Of a stretch of DNA of 64,000 nt, positions 39,501 to 46,211 are shown piece by piece. Position 1 is the stretch's first letter; every line of letters begins with the position of its first letter. The stretch is from Ignavibacteria bacterium (GTDB lineage Bacteria; Bacteroidota; Ignavibacteria; Kapaibacteriales; Kapaibacteriaceae): positions 1,422,207-1,486,206 of the forward strand of contig CP054181.1 of the NCBI GenBank assembly GCA_015709655.1. The letters run 5' to 3'. The position numbers and the translations under genes were made by a program. The notes under the pieces are model-generated. The model ran no database searches. It was not told the origin of the DNA and was given only the letters and a program-made list of their open reading frames with translations.

Positions 39501-39788
39501 CGTCCCCATTACCGTATGCCTGATTTGGGTTAAGGGGGTATCATCGGACCAATTGTCGTCGACCAACAGGACTGTCGGACAAATTTGTACACCACCCATC
39601 ACACTCCCGTCGGGATAATTCATAGTAACCGATGCCGGTTCGATAGCGGCCGGTGCCCTTATCGTGATAAGTGGCTGGCACTCCACACCGTACGAGTTAT
39701 CCGCCGGATACAGCAGTTGCAACTGTGCGTGAAGAGTTACTGACAATACGGCCAGCAGTATTGGTATAACCCAGAATTTCGAACACAT
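36576..39788 (-). CDS. Large exported Ig-like protein without a sorting domain
   Basis: The ATG at 39788 is chosen because GGAGGA lies four bases before it; the protein has 1,070 residues. The signal peptide ends in LHA before Gln. Residues ~25-150 form an SbsA/Big_5-type Ig-like domain (LLYPADNSYGVECQPLI ... LPGKTYRIKVSGLWL). Several further beta modules follow, including repeats of a type with FVDWKVIWSD and WEIVGYYDN. Near residue 980 the chain changes to a charged helical stretch (HDFLEEVKDEAKSYSDSKKE) with ALIGLATSFVSALL-like hydrophobic helix, and it ends without the T9SS domain found in the neighbours. It may be periplasmic, or be exported with the products of the next two genes. Confidence 0.75.
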   Translation of the reverse strand: MCSKFWVIPILLAVLSVTLHAQLQLLYPADNSYGVECQPLITIRAPAAIEPASVTMNYPDGSVMGGVQICPTVLLVDDNWSDDTPLTQIRHTVMGTYSLKDPQTLQFKPYRLLPGKTYRIKVSGLWLKGQPAGQMPDLEATFSTVSETPFVQWSSINHTGYIGCTEAIYIRVKSMPVRGLEFAQRVISVSTNHTENNFDEPLPFNLEIKNDSIVIKPAGQWPIGAVLTLTGSLSTITGNPDDDVKYRTVVRSAATMKVSASASSGSEIPAEIQDVFTAMSRVVRVGETVQIHTPRDLPNRWRVVKWQSSYADVEEMDDPSFQVDCSELQRDIFLTALLEKLDSLNVVVKIDSGGRVRIHDSSGVQISELTESDTIYITDDNPLFRMVAVSKDGYEFVDWKVIWSDTTTLLGSSIKFGDNTQNGKKKFSSVPWWALRPGVGVTLVPNFEKVNPADAQYCLQARIANQDDDEGWDLNEVVSFTTERTICTSSPQLESICITTNPCWEIVGYYDNERNDYVFLDEPTDEYCASAVTTWPANMLTFFVQRRRVSLRVDKVLLSRDDPTDMIPDAQFNANTKITVKVRLILNGKVSWPTLTTITCKDGNIQYSPYSLRCGDVVKLIVSESPVRGQKWIGFAELEKYVLPEQTDTQPITYTFEINGQQALFEESTCNVVASGYPEIRIRGLYRQGFGVEKIGCRLRVLTGKNRNAWKWEERWLDPEVYRDQFDDEPVNSRQIEYEPSRGINVKIRFTLPVNQQTVYDGSIKMRSFDNFLCSNPAETNLDFSTTSQYGNTDFISSPYESPRTVSLWVMDPNSSPILQALHTGQVDILCTTDTKALGGITMESAFHFQMSDVEMPAYQITFEKIKFDYDGDFDFVFSNSGDTYHVTMGGIIGSNGFVDVDEAFRRIPDCSEQQGIPPGECTIPYSDNDGIVRMSGNGLITQPNWMARGDVVWWYISSYDEDCKDENDCFVNRVHDFLEEVKDEAKSYSDSKKESNEKIIAKLIGLATSFVSALLPADEQDEHIGTGDFRGYGDTLWNGRRATELFEIGSENASYWLKPQLVLHRAVVR

Positions 39789-39792
39789 GACG

Positions 39793-39798
39793 TCCTCC
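39793..39798 (-). promoter_or_regulatory. Shine-Dalgarno site that decides the start at 39788
   Basis: On the minus strand this reads GGAGGA, four bases before the ATG at 39788. The longer frame would start at the ATG at 39800, inside which this site would be coding and before which no purine-rich site is seen. Confidence 0.75.
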
Positions 39799-39812
39799 AT
39801 GAAAAGGGGTGA

Positions 39813-39843
39813 AACATCGCCGTGATAGTAATTCGGCGTTGTT
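39813..39843 (-). terminator. Hairpin downstream of the glutaminyl cyclotransferase gene, possible weak terminator
   Basis: AACATCGCCG (39813-39822) pairs with CGGCGTTGTT (39834-39843), ten positions with one T-T mismatch and an 11-base loop. It lies about 38 bases past the stop at 39881 on the minus strand. The following bases (TCACCCCTTTTC) are only partly T-rich, so termination may be incomplete. Confidence 0.4.
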
Positions 39844-39880
39844 AGTCATGTGTGGTTTTTCGTGGATGATGTGACGCTGG

Positions 39881-40705
39881 CTAGTGCACTTTAAATAAAA
39901 AAGGCCAGTATTTTCCGGTTATGTACAATTCTTTAGTGTTGCTGTTGTATGCAATACCGTTTAACACGTCTGTTCGGACAGTCCGCTCGGTCTGACCAAG
40001 GATATTTGATGCATCAAGAACCCTGGTAACCATACCATTTTCAGGATTAATACACATTATTGAATTTGACTGCCATACGTTGGCGTATAGTTCACCCTCG
40101 ACCCATTCCAGTTCATTAAGGTATCGGACAGGGGTGCCGTCCAGCCTAACCACTATTGTGCGAAGAGTGGAAAAATCTTCGGCTGACCGTACGGTTATCA
40201 CTTCGGTTCCATTACTCATGTACAGTACCGTTCCATCTGTTGTCAGCCCCCACCCTTCACCCGAATACGGTATCCGTTTTTTTTCGTGCAGCGTATTTTT
40301 ATCCATCACCAGTGCAAACTGGTTTACCCATGTCAAGATGAAGAACCTGTTATCTAAGAAGGCAAGACCTTCACCAAATATGGATGTTTCCAGCGAAACG
40401 GTTTTTAGGACCTTGCCCGTCTTCATGTCAATTTTACGCAGACTGCTTGCACCGTACTGACCCGTGGTTTCGTATAAATCGTTGCCAACAAAACATAATC
40501 CCTGAGTAAAGGCCATTGTGTCGTGTGGGTATCGTTCGATTACCTGCAGTGTATGGACGATGGTAGGGGGCTTGGCATTCGTATCACTATTAGGTGGGGC
40601 TGTTTCTTCGGTTTGTGTTAACAGACCCTTCTTTTCTGATATTTCCTGTTTAGCTGAGCATGAATACAGTAAGCAGAACACTAGAATGCTGATGGCTATT
40701 TGCAT
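39881..40705 (-). CDS. Glutaminyl-peptide cyclotransferase, lipoprotein
   Basis: The 274-residue protein matches the bacterial/plant-type glutamine cyclotransferase family (five-bladed propeller). It has a lipoprotein signal (ILVFCLLYSCSAKQ), then YPHDTMAFTQGLCF, DLYETTGQYGASSLRK, the central GEGLAFLDNRFFILTW and GEGWGLTTDG motifs, YLNELEWVEGELYANVW, and NGIAYNSNTKELYITGKYWP near the end. The enzyme turns N-terminal Gln of exported proteins into pyroglutamate. It is probably anchored in the periplasm. Nine exported proteins encoded in this window would begin with Gln after signal cleavage, which gives it obvious substrates. It diverges from the L,D-transpeptidase gene. Confidence 0.9.
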   Translation of the reverse strand: MQIAISILVFCLLYSCSAKQEISEKKGLLTQTEETAPPNSDTNAKPPTIVHTLQVIERYPHDTMAFTQGLCFVGNDLYETTGQYGASSLRKIDMKTGKVLKTVSLETSIFGEGLAFLDNRFFILTWVNQFALVMDKNTLHEKKRIPYSGEGWGLTTDGTVLYMSNGTEVITVRSAEDFSTLRTIVVRLDGTPVRYLNELEWVEGELYANVWQSNSIMCINPENGMVTRVLDASNILGQTERTVRTDVLNGIAYNSNTKELYITGKYWPFLFKVH

Positions 40706-40709
40706 GGTG

Positions 40710-40739
40710 CAAACCTACATAGCCTGAGCCCCTTAACAA
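40710..40739 (-). promoter_or_regulatory. Bacteroidota-type promoter-like pair upstream of the cyclotransferase
   Basis: On the minus strand TTG (40737-40739) and TAGGTTTG (40710-40717) are separated by 19 bases, matching the -33 TTG / -7 TAnnTTTG pattern of Bacteroidota housekeeping promoters. The -7 box is only four bases before the ATG, which would make the mRNA leaderless, so the match may be chance. Confidence 0.25.
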
Positions 40740-40772
40740 TTGAATTCATAAATTTGCGACCATATTTCTATC

Positions 40773-41951
40773 ATGATAACACAGAGTTTTTTCCGTTTTT
40801 CGCTCTCATTGCTGGTACTAATCTTTGTTGGATGTACCGATAACGGTGATTCCGACAGTGTCAACGATTCCAATTCTCGGCTTGGTGCCGATTCTTTAAC
40901 CGAAGAAAAGAAGCTGGAGTTGGAAGCCGCACGTACAAGTGATACTGCTAAACACAGTGCAGACTCACTGAAGTCTGCTATTCCCAGAATTTCCTATTCA
41001 CTTTTCGCTGTCTCGAATGCAAAAGCACTTGACAGTATTCGTCGTACCTACGCAAAAACCAAGGCCAACTGGCTGGCCTACCGTGCCTTTACCACAATTA
41101 ACCGTAAAGATATTCACTACGTGCGGATAGGTGATTCCGTACTCATACCGGACTCAATTTCATCTGACTTGCGGTGGTATTCCGTATTCCCGTATTATTA
41201 CCAGGCAGCAGCATCAATTCCGAAATTGTTGGTTATTAGTAACGAGTGGCAGAGTTACGCCTGTTATGAATACGGTAAACTCGTACGTTTTGCGGCAACA
41301 AATACAGGCGAGGAACGGAAGCCAACATTCCCGGGACGTTATGCCGTTAACTGGAAACAGCGGCTGCGGCTTTCTTCTCTTGACAGTACGTGGGTTCTCC
41401 CCTTTACCGTTAACATCCATCAGTATGCAGGAAGTGCAATGCATCAATTTGATATGCCGGGCCGCCCCGTCTCGCATTCTTGTGTGCGACAATTTCTTGA
41501 AGATGCCGAATGGATATACAACTGGGTGAAGGTTGCTCAGTTGGATTCGAATCGCCGCATTATCCCACTTACCGGAACACCTGTAATCATTCACGGTCTG
41601 TTTGATTTCTCACGAAAACGCGGTGGACCGTGGTTGGATATTAAAGACAATTCTATTCAGATTGCCGACCTTCCAAAGCAGCCAATGGATGTTGAGCCGG
41701 CATTAATACCAATCTCGCAGATTCCTAAAGCAGTTCGCGGAGCACTTGTTGACGGAGACCGTTACCGTGAAGCAGAAGGCATACTCCGTACCCGTGGCTG
41801 GATCCGGGATCACGTGCAGCTTAGAGAGAGTATTGATTATAACAAGTTGCGTCGCGAAAAAAAACGTCGCCAGGAAGCCGCTGCTACAGATTCCCTCCGG
41901 TCGGGTGGACCCGCTATGCCACAGCAGGTTATCTCGCCTGAGGCGCATTAG
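40773..41951 (+). CDS. L,D-transpeptidase (YkuD) family lipoprotein
   Basis: The 392-residue protein has a lipoprotein signal (LLVLIFVGCTDN) and then a Ser/Asp-rich linker. The YkuD domain lies at about 150-270. Its catalytic signature reads HQFDMPGRPVSHSCVRQFLEDAEWIYNW, which keeps the His and the Cys of the normal SHGC[VI]R motif but has Ser in place of Gly. Such enzymes make 3-3 peptidoglycan crosslinks or attach proteins to peptidoglycan. The region before it (IRRTYAKTKANWLAYRAFTTINR) resembles the N-terminal part of ErfK-like proteins. The tail after 340 is highly charged (KLRREKKRRQEAAATDSLR). It is a single gene, followed by rarA on the opposite strand. Confidence 0.82.
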   Translation: MITQSFFRFSLSLLVLIFVGCTDNGDSDSVNDSNSRLGADSLTEEKKLELEAARTSDTAKHSADSLKSAIPRISYSLFAVSNAKALDSIRRTYAKTKANWLAYRAFTTINRKDIHYVRIGDSVLIPDSISSDLRWYSVFPYYYQAAASIPKLLVISNEWQSYACYEYGKLVRFAATNTGEERKPTFPGRYAVNWKQRLRLSSLDSTWVLPFTVNIHQYAGSAMHQFDMPGRPVSHSCVRQFLEDAEWIYNWVKVAQLDSNRRIIPLTGTPVIIHGLFDFSRKRGGPWLDIKDNSIQIADLPKQPMDVEPALIPISQIPKAVRGALVDGDRYREAEGILRTRGWIRDHVQLRESIDYNKLRREKKRRQEAAATDSLRSGGPAMPQQVISPEAH

Positions 41952-41972
41952 CTTCATTGCTCTTCACAACCA

Positions 41973-43298
41973 TTATTCTTCTTCTGGACTCCACCGGTTA
42001 GGCCAGTACTGCCGTAGCCGTTTTTGGATGGCGTCCTCAGCTCCTAAACCATCCGGTTTATATAACAATGTTTCTTTGATACTCGATGGAAAATAATTTT
42101 CTGAAACAACGTGTCCCGGATACGAATGCGGATAACGATACCCTTTACCATAACCTTCTGACTTCATCAGCTCTGTAGAGGCATTGCGCAGGTGCAGCGG
42201 AACGGCAACGGTTTTTAACCGAACCAGTTCCATGGCTGCATCTATCGCCAAATAGCTGGCATTACTCTTGGGGGCAGATGCCAGATAGGTAGTCACCTGC
42301 GCCAGCAGTAGTCTCCCCTCTGGCATGCCTATTTTTTCGATTGCCTGCAAACAGGCCATCGCCAGCACCAACGCCTGGGGATCTGCATTGCCAATGTCTT
42401 CGGCAGAAAGTATAACCAGTCTGCGTGCTATAAATAGCGGGTCCTCGCCTCCGTCAATCATCGCAGCCAGATATAACAAGGCAGCATCGGGGTCGCTCCC
42501 CCTGATACTTTTAATCAGTGCAGAAATAAGCTGATAGTGATCATCACCAGTACCATCGTAGCGCGCCACTCGTTGCTGGATTACTTGTTCTACCACCGCT
42601 TTGTCAATCACTATCGCACTGCTTTGCCGGTGCAAATTCATATTTACCGCTGACTCTAGAATGTTTAACAAGGTCCGTGCATCACCACCGGCAACCGATA
42701 CAAGCACATCACTGTCAACCAGAATCTCTTTTCCGGACTGAGTTGAAACGGTGGCTGCTGCTCGACTGATAATTTGGTGCATATCATCCGGCGAGAGCGG
42801 ATTCAGTCGGTACACATGGCATCTGCTTAAAAGAGCGTTGTTCACCGAAAACGACGGGTTTTCGGTTGTGGCTCCAATAAAAACTACGTGTCCCTGCTCT
42901 ACGGCATGTAACAAAGCATCTTGCTGCAGCTTGTTAAACCTGTGAGTTTCATCAACAAACAAAACCGTAGCAACCCCACGAATCCTATCAAACTGTGCCT
43001 TTTGCAATACTGATCGTAGCTCTTTAACCCCTGAATCTATAGCACGAACCTCAGCGAAAGATGCGTTCACGGAGCGTGTAATACATTGCGCAAGGGTTGT
43101 TTTCCCAGATCCGGGAGGCCCCCACAGAATGATGCTTTGAAGCTTACCGGTTTGTACCATTGCGCGTATAGGTCCGGTAGACCCCAGAAGATGCTGCTGT
43201 CCGATAATATCATTGATATTCCTCGGGCGCAGCTGTTCTGCCAGGGGCTGCCGTACCTCACCAGCTGCTGATGATGCAGTTGAAAATAAATCGTCCAT
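41973..43298 (-). CDS. rarA: Replication-associated recombination protein A (AAA+ ATPase)
   Basis: RarA/MgsA acts at stalled replication forks. The ATG at 43298 gives 441 residues, the normal size; the frame upstream starts with TTG. Family signatures in order: PLAEQLRPRNINDIIGQQHLL, Walker A GPPGSGKTT, Walker B VLFVDETHRFNKLQQDALL, sensor I GATTENPSFSVNNALLSRC, and the C-terminal tetramerisation region with RGSDPDAALLYLAAMI and the end segment GYKYP-like GYGKGYRYPHSYPGHVV. It is convergent with the L,D-transpeptidase gene (21 bases between stops). Confidence 0.95.
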   Translation of the reverse strand: MDDLFSTASSAAGEVRQPLAEQLRPRNINDIIGQQHLLGSTGPIRAMVQTGKLQSIILWGPPGSGKTTLAQCITRSVNASFAEVRAIDSGVKELRSVLQKAQFDRIRGVATVLFVDETHRFNKLQQDALLHAVEQGHVVFIGATTENPSFSVNNALLSRCHVYRLNPLSPDDMHQIISRAAATVSTQSGKEILVDSDVLVSVAGGDARTLLNILESAVNMNLHRQSSAIVIDKAVVEQVIQQRVARYDGTGDDHYQLISALIKSIRGSDPDAALLYLAAMIDGGEDPLFIARRLVILSAEDIGNADPQALVLAMACLQAIEKIGMPEGRLLLAQVTTYLASAPKSNASYLAIDAAMELVRLKTVAVPLHLRNASTELMKSEGYGKGYRYPHSYPGHVVSENYFPSSIKETLLYKPDGLGAEDAIQKRLRQYWPNRWSPEEE

Positions 43299-43566
43299 GT
43301 TAGAATTAAATGTGTGTAACAATTCTGTCCACCTGTGTACTGAAACAAAATAACATTAACTGACGTGATGCACGAGTTCCCGAGCCTACTGGCGAAAATT
43401 GTTTCAGCGTTTCATTATCCCGTCGACTACTTGTTGCTGATTTTGTGGATCAACAGCCAATAAAATCTGTTTCACTGTGTTATTACTCAATGTTTACCGT
43501 TCTCGATGTGTTAATTTTATACAAATACGCTTGTTTATTGCATTAACTCGGCAGGACCTCACGGCT

Positions 43567-44373
43567 ATGCATGCTCCCCTTAAGATATTGCCCGTTCTAC
43601 TGTTGCTTATTGCTCTGGGTAATCGTGCTGGTGCCCAGCCGGAAAATGTTCCTGCGTCAGCGTATGATCGTCCGTCCAACATCTATGAGGATACTCTGAT
43701 TGAGAGAATCCGAAACATACCCCTGGAATGGCAGTTTGGTCTGAACTTCCGTGTATCCAATCCGCAGGATACATTAAGGCGTGCTCTTGAAACTCTGGAT
43801 GGCATATCTACCGGATACGGTTTTGGGTTAGAAGCGGGATACTATTTTGACCCTCTGCCGGTAGCTACCGGCCTGCATATCGGTTTTGATTTTTACGGTT
43901 ATGAAAACCGACGGTTTGTGGTGCCCCTGGGATCGTTGTTCTTAGATACAATAAATTACGAAGTGTACAACACCCAGATTCCCGTAAATCTCAGCCTGCG
44001 CGTACAGCCAAACATTGCTTCATGGGTATACCCTTACGCAGAGGTATTGGGCGGGTTCACGCTAATCCAGTCCTCAGTGTCGGCTACCCGGGCAAGTGGT
44101 GTTAATGCAAATGTTGCTTCCAAGGATGAGAGCAGCATATCGTGGCAATATGGCACCGGTGTTGGATGTATGGTTAAGGTTGTTGATATTATTAATCTTC
44201 CGCATGAGTTGCAGCGAACGCTGTTGGATATTCGGCTGCGGTACTTATGGGGATCAGCAGCAACCGTATCTTGGATAAATGTTACTGATTCGCAAGAAAT
44301 CTCAATTAATTCACAGAGGGTAGAGTCACCCGAGATTGTTCACTTTTCGCTTGGGCTGACATTCCAGTTTTAA
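43567..44373 (+). CDS. Predicted outer-membrane beta-barrel protein (PorT-like fold), unknown function
   Basis: The ATG at 43567 begins a good signal peptide (MHAPLKILPVLLLLIALGNRAGA, then Gln), so the longer upstream frame is rejected; the protein has 268 residues. The body alternates strands and turns as in outer-membrane barrels (WQFGLNFRVSNP, YGFGLEAGYYFDPLPV, GLHIGFDFYGYENR, LDIRLRYLWGSAATV) and ends in IVHFSLGLTFQF, a terminal aromatic strand. It is the first of four tightly spaced genes that all encode envelope proteins. No specific family is recognised. Confidence 0.75.
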   Translation: MHAPLKILPVLLLLIALGNRAGAQPENVPASAYDRPSNIYEDTLIERIRNIPLEWQFGLNFRVSNPQDTLRRALETLDGISTGYGFGLEAGYYFDPLPVATGLHIGFDFYGYENRRFVVPLGSLFLDTINYEVYNTQIPVNLSLRVQPNIASWVYPYAEVLGGFTLIQSSVSATRASGVNANVASKDESSISWQYGTGVGCMVKVVDIINLPHELQRTLLDIRLRYLWGSAATVSWINVTDSQEISINSQRVESPEIVHFSLGLTFQF

Positions 44374-44397
44374 CACTTAAACACAATGGTGTACTTT

Positions 44398-44811
44398 ATG
44401 AAACATGTCGTGATATTAGCGGTTATCGTAGTCGCATCACTATCCTTGACGTCGTGCAAAACAGCAAGAGACCACCGCGAGGACCTTGCTTCGAATCAGG
44501 AGCGTGAAATTACCGCCGGCATCGTTAAGAGAGAGATCCGCAAGGGAATGCAGATGGCTGATGTTGCAGCTGCACTTGGATCACCCAATATTACGCAGCG
44601 TGACGAGAATGGCAAGGAAGCCTGGATTTATGATAAAATTGCAACCGAGGTTTCGTACTCACAGTCTCAGACCTCTATCTTCCTCATTCTGGTAAACACG
44701 GCCAATCAAAGCGGAGCAGCCAGCTCTACTCAAAAAACACTGACCGTTGTCATTAAGTTCGATGAAAATGATCGCGTTGAATCGTATTCATATCATACAA
44801 GCAAATTTTAA
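44398..44811 (+). CDS. Small lipoprotein with a SmpA/BamE-like domain
   Basis: The protein has about 137 residues if it starts at the ATG at 44398; an ATG at 44386 is also possible and neither has a clear ribosome site. A lipoprotein signal ends in LSLTSCKTA. The domain then shows IVKREIRKGMQMADVAAALGSPN and EAWIYDK, the helix-turn-strand pattern of SmpA/OmlA/BamE proteins, with a strand pair near the end (LTVVIKFDENDRVESYSY). BamE helps outer-membrane protein assembly; the resemblance here is to the fold only. It lies 24 bases after the barrel gene. Confidence 0.75.
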   Translation: MKHVVILAVIVVASLSLTSCKTARDHREDLASNQEREITAGIVKREIRKGMQMADVAAALGSPNITQRDENGKEAWIYDKIATEVSYSQSQTSIFLILVNTANQSGAASSTQKTLTVVIKFDENDRVESYSYHTSKF

Positions 44812-44829
44812 GTCTGCAGGATGTTGTTA

Positions 44830-45414
44830 ATGTACAGATCATCATTGTTTGCTCTGCTCGTTCTTTTAGGCACTGTTCTTCATTCGTGCACGATTGTTAA
44901 TCGACAGCAACAAGCCAAACCACCGCAAACTCAATTGCAGGTTCGGTCATATCAAACCAGGGAGTTTGACACGAATGACGTGAAGCTCGTTATGAAGGCT
45001 GTGCTTAATACACTACAAGATGACGGTTTTGTGGTTAAAAATGCAGTAGTAGATCTTGGACTTTTGACTGCCACCAAGGAACTGCAGATTACTACAGGCA
45101 CCAGACCCTCATCATCTGCCAATGACGATTACTGGGAAGAGCTTTTTTCGCAGATTTTTAAAAAGAACTATAAAACCAGAGCAAACAGTAAGAGTACCGA
45201 GCAGCAACGGTACAATAAGTTTAAAGTAATTGAAGCAAGTGTTAATATTTCAGAAATTGGTACCCGCTGTAAAGTTCGCGCTAACTTCCTTGCTAAGATT
45301 CTTGACAATACAGGTGATCCGACTGAAGTATATACGATTGATGATCAGAAGTTTTATCAGGATTTTTTTGCCAAGGTTGATAAGGGTGTGTTTATCGAAA
45401 AACAAGGATTATGA
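44830..45414 (+). CDS. Lipoprotein of a conserved but unnamed family
   Basis: The ATG at 44830 is preferred over that at 44821 because AGGA lies eight bases before it; the protein then has 194 residues. The lipoprotein signal ends in GTVLHSCTIV. The mature part contains VRSYQTREFDTNDVKLVMKA, LNTLQDDGFVVKNAVVDLG and LLTATKELQ, then a charged linker and a second strand-helix unit ending VDKGVFIEKQGL. I recall related hypothetical lipoproteins in other Gram-negative bacteria but cannot name the family or a function. Its stop overlaps the start of the ankyrin gene by four bases (45411-45414), implying coupled translation. Confidence 0.75.
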   Translation: MYRSSLFALLVLLGTVLHSCTIVNRQQQAKPPQTQLQVRSYQTREFDTNDVKLVMKAVLNTLQDDGFVVKNAVVDLGLLTATKELQITTGTRPSSSANDDYWEELFSQIFKKNYKTRANSKSTEQQRYNKFKVIEASVNISEIGTRCKVRANFLAKILDNTGDPTEVYTIDDQKFYQDFFAKVDKGVFIEKQGL

Positions 45415-46130
45415 AGTTTATCGTGTTTCTGTTAACGGTTTGGTCTGTATACGCAAATGGGCTTACCGACATTGTAAAAACCGGTGATTTAAAAGCTGTC
45501 AGCAGGGCTGTTACAAGTAAAAAATACAACATCAACGAACAAGATTCCGACGGGCTCAGTGGCGTTATTATCAGCGCCATGGTAGGTGATTCAGCCATGC
45601 TTGAGCTTCTCATTTCTCATGGTGCAGATGTTAATCTAAGTGCCAAACAGGGAATGACGGCTCTTCATGCTGCTGTGTTTCATGGGAATGAAAGCATTGT
45701 AAAAATGCTCATAGCCGCTGGTGCAGATGTTAATATGGCTGATGACCAGGGTAGGACTGCCCTTCATGTTGCTGCTGAAAAGGGGCTCTCAAACCCGATA
45801 GATGACTTAATTCGATCGGGCGCAAATATTAAGGTGTGGGATTACCGTGGACAGTCGCCTATTTTTGTTGCCATAGGGAACCGACAGTTAAACACCCTTA
45901 ATGAGCTGCTTGAGAACGGAGCCGACCCCGAACAGACTGATTTGATGGGGAGAACTCCTCTGATGCTGGTAGCTTTTTTGGGTGAGTACGAAATGATTTC
46001 CTTGCTTTTAAGGTTTCATGCCAACGTTCACGCCGTGGATTATGCTTTTCATACCGCACTATGGTACGCGAAGCAACGAAACCATAAGAGTTCAATACAA
46101 GTTCTGCGTAAGGCCGGTGCGTTGTTTTGA
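45411..46130 (+). CDS. Exported ankyrin repeat protein
   Basis: The 239-residue protein starts with a signal peptide (MKFIVFLLTVWSVYA). About six ankyrin repeats follow, for example LELLISHGADVNLSAKQG, MTALHAAVFHGNESIVKML, RTALHVAAEKGLSNPIDDLI and RTPLMLVAFLGEYEMISLLL. Ankyrin domains bind other proteins; a periplasmic location is predicted from the signal. Its overlap with the preceding lipoprotein gene and its place at the end of the four-gene envelope operon suggest it binds one of those proteins, which is inference. Confidence 0.85.
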   Translation: MKFIVFLLTVWSVYANGLTDIVKTGDLKAVSRAVTSKKYNINEQDSDGLSGVIISAMVGDSAMLELLISHGADVNLSAKQGMTALHAAVFHGNESIVKMLIAAGADVNMADDQGRTALHVAAEKGLSNPIDDLIRSGANIKVWDYRGQSPIFVAIGNRQLNTLNELLENGADPEQTDLMGRTPLMLVAFLGEYEMISLLLRFHANVHAVDYAFHTALWYAKQRNHKSSIQVLRKAGALF

Positions 46131-46211
46131 TTGTTGTGTTGTTATATAACTCGTTTTTAACTGATAAATCACATTCTCATTTCAATTTGATTCGATAATA
46201 AAGGTATTGTA

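Noticed and set aside
40080..40460. A 126-codon plus-strand frame opposite the cyclotransferase
   Set aside because: The minus-strand cyclotransferase matches its family along its full length; the opposite frame is a shadow.
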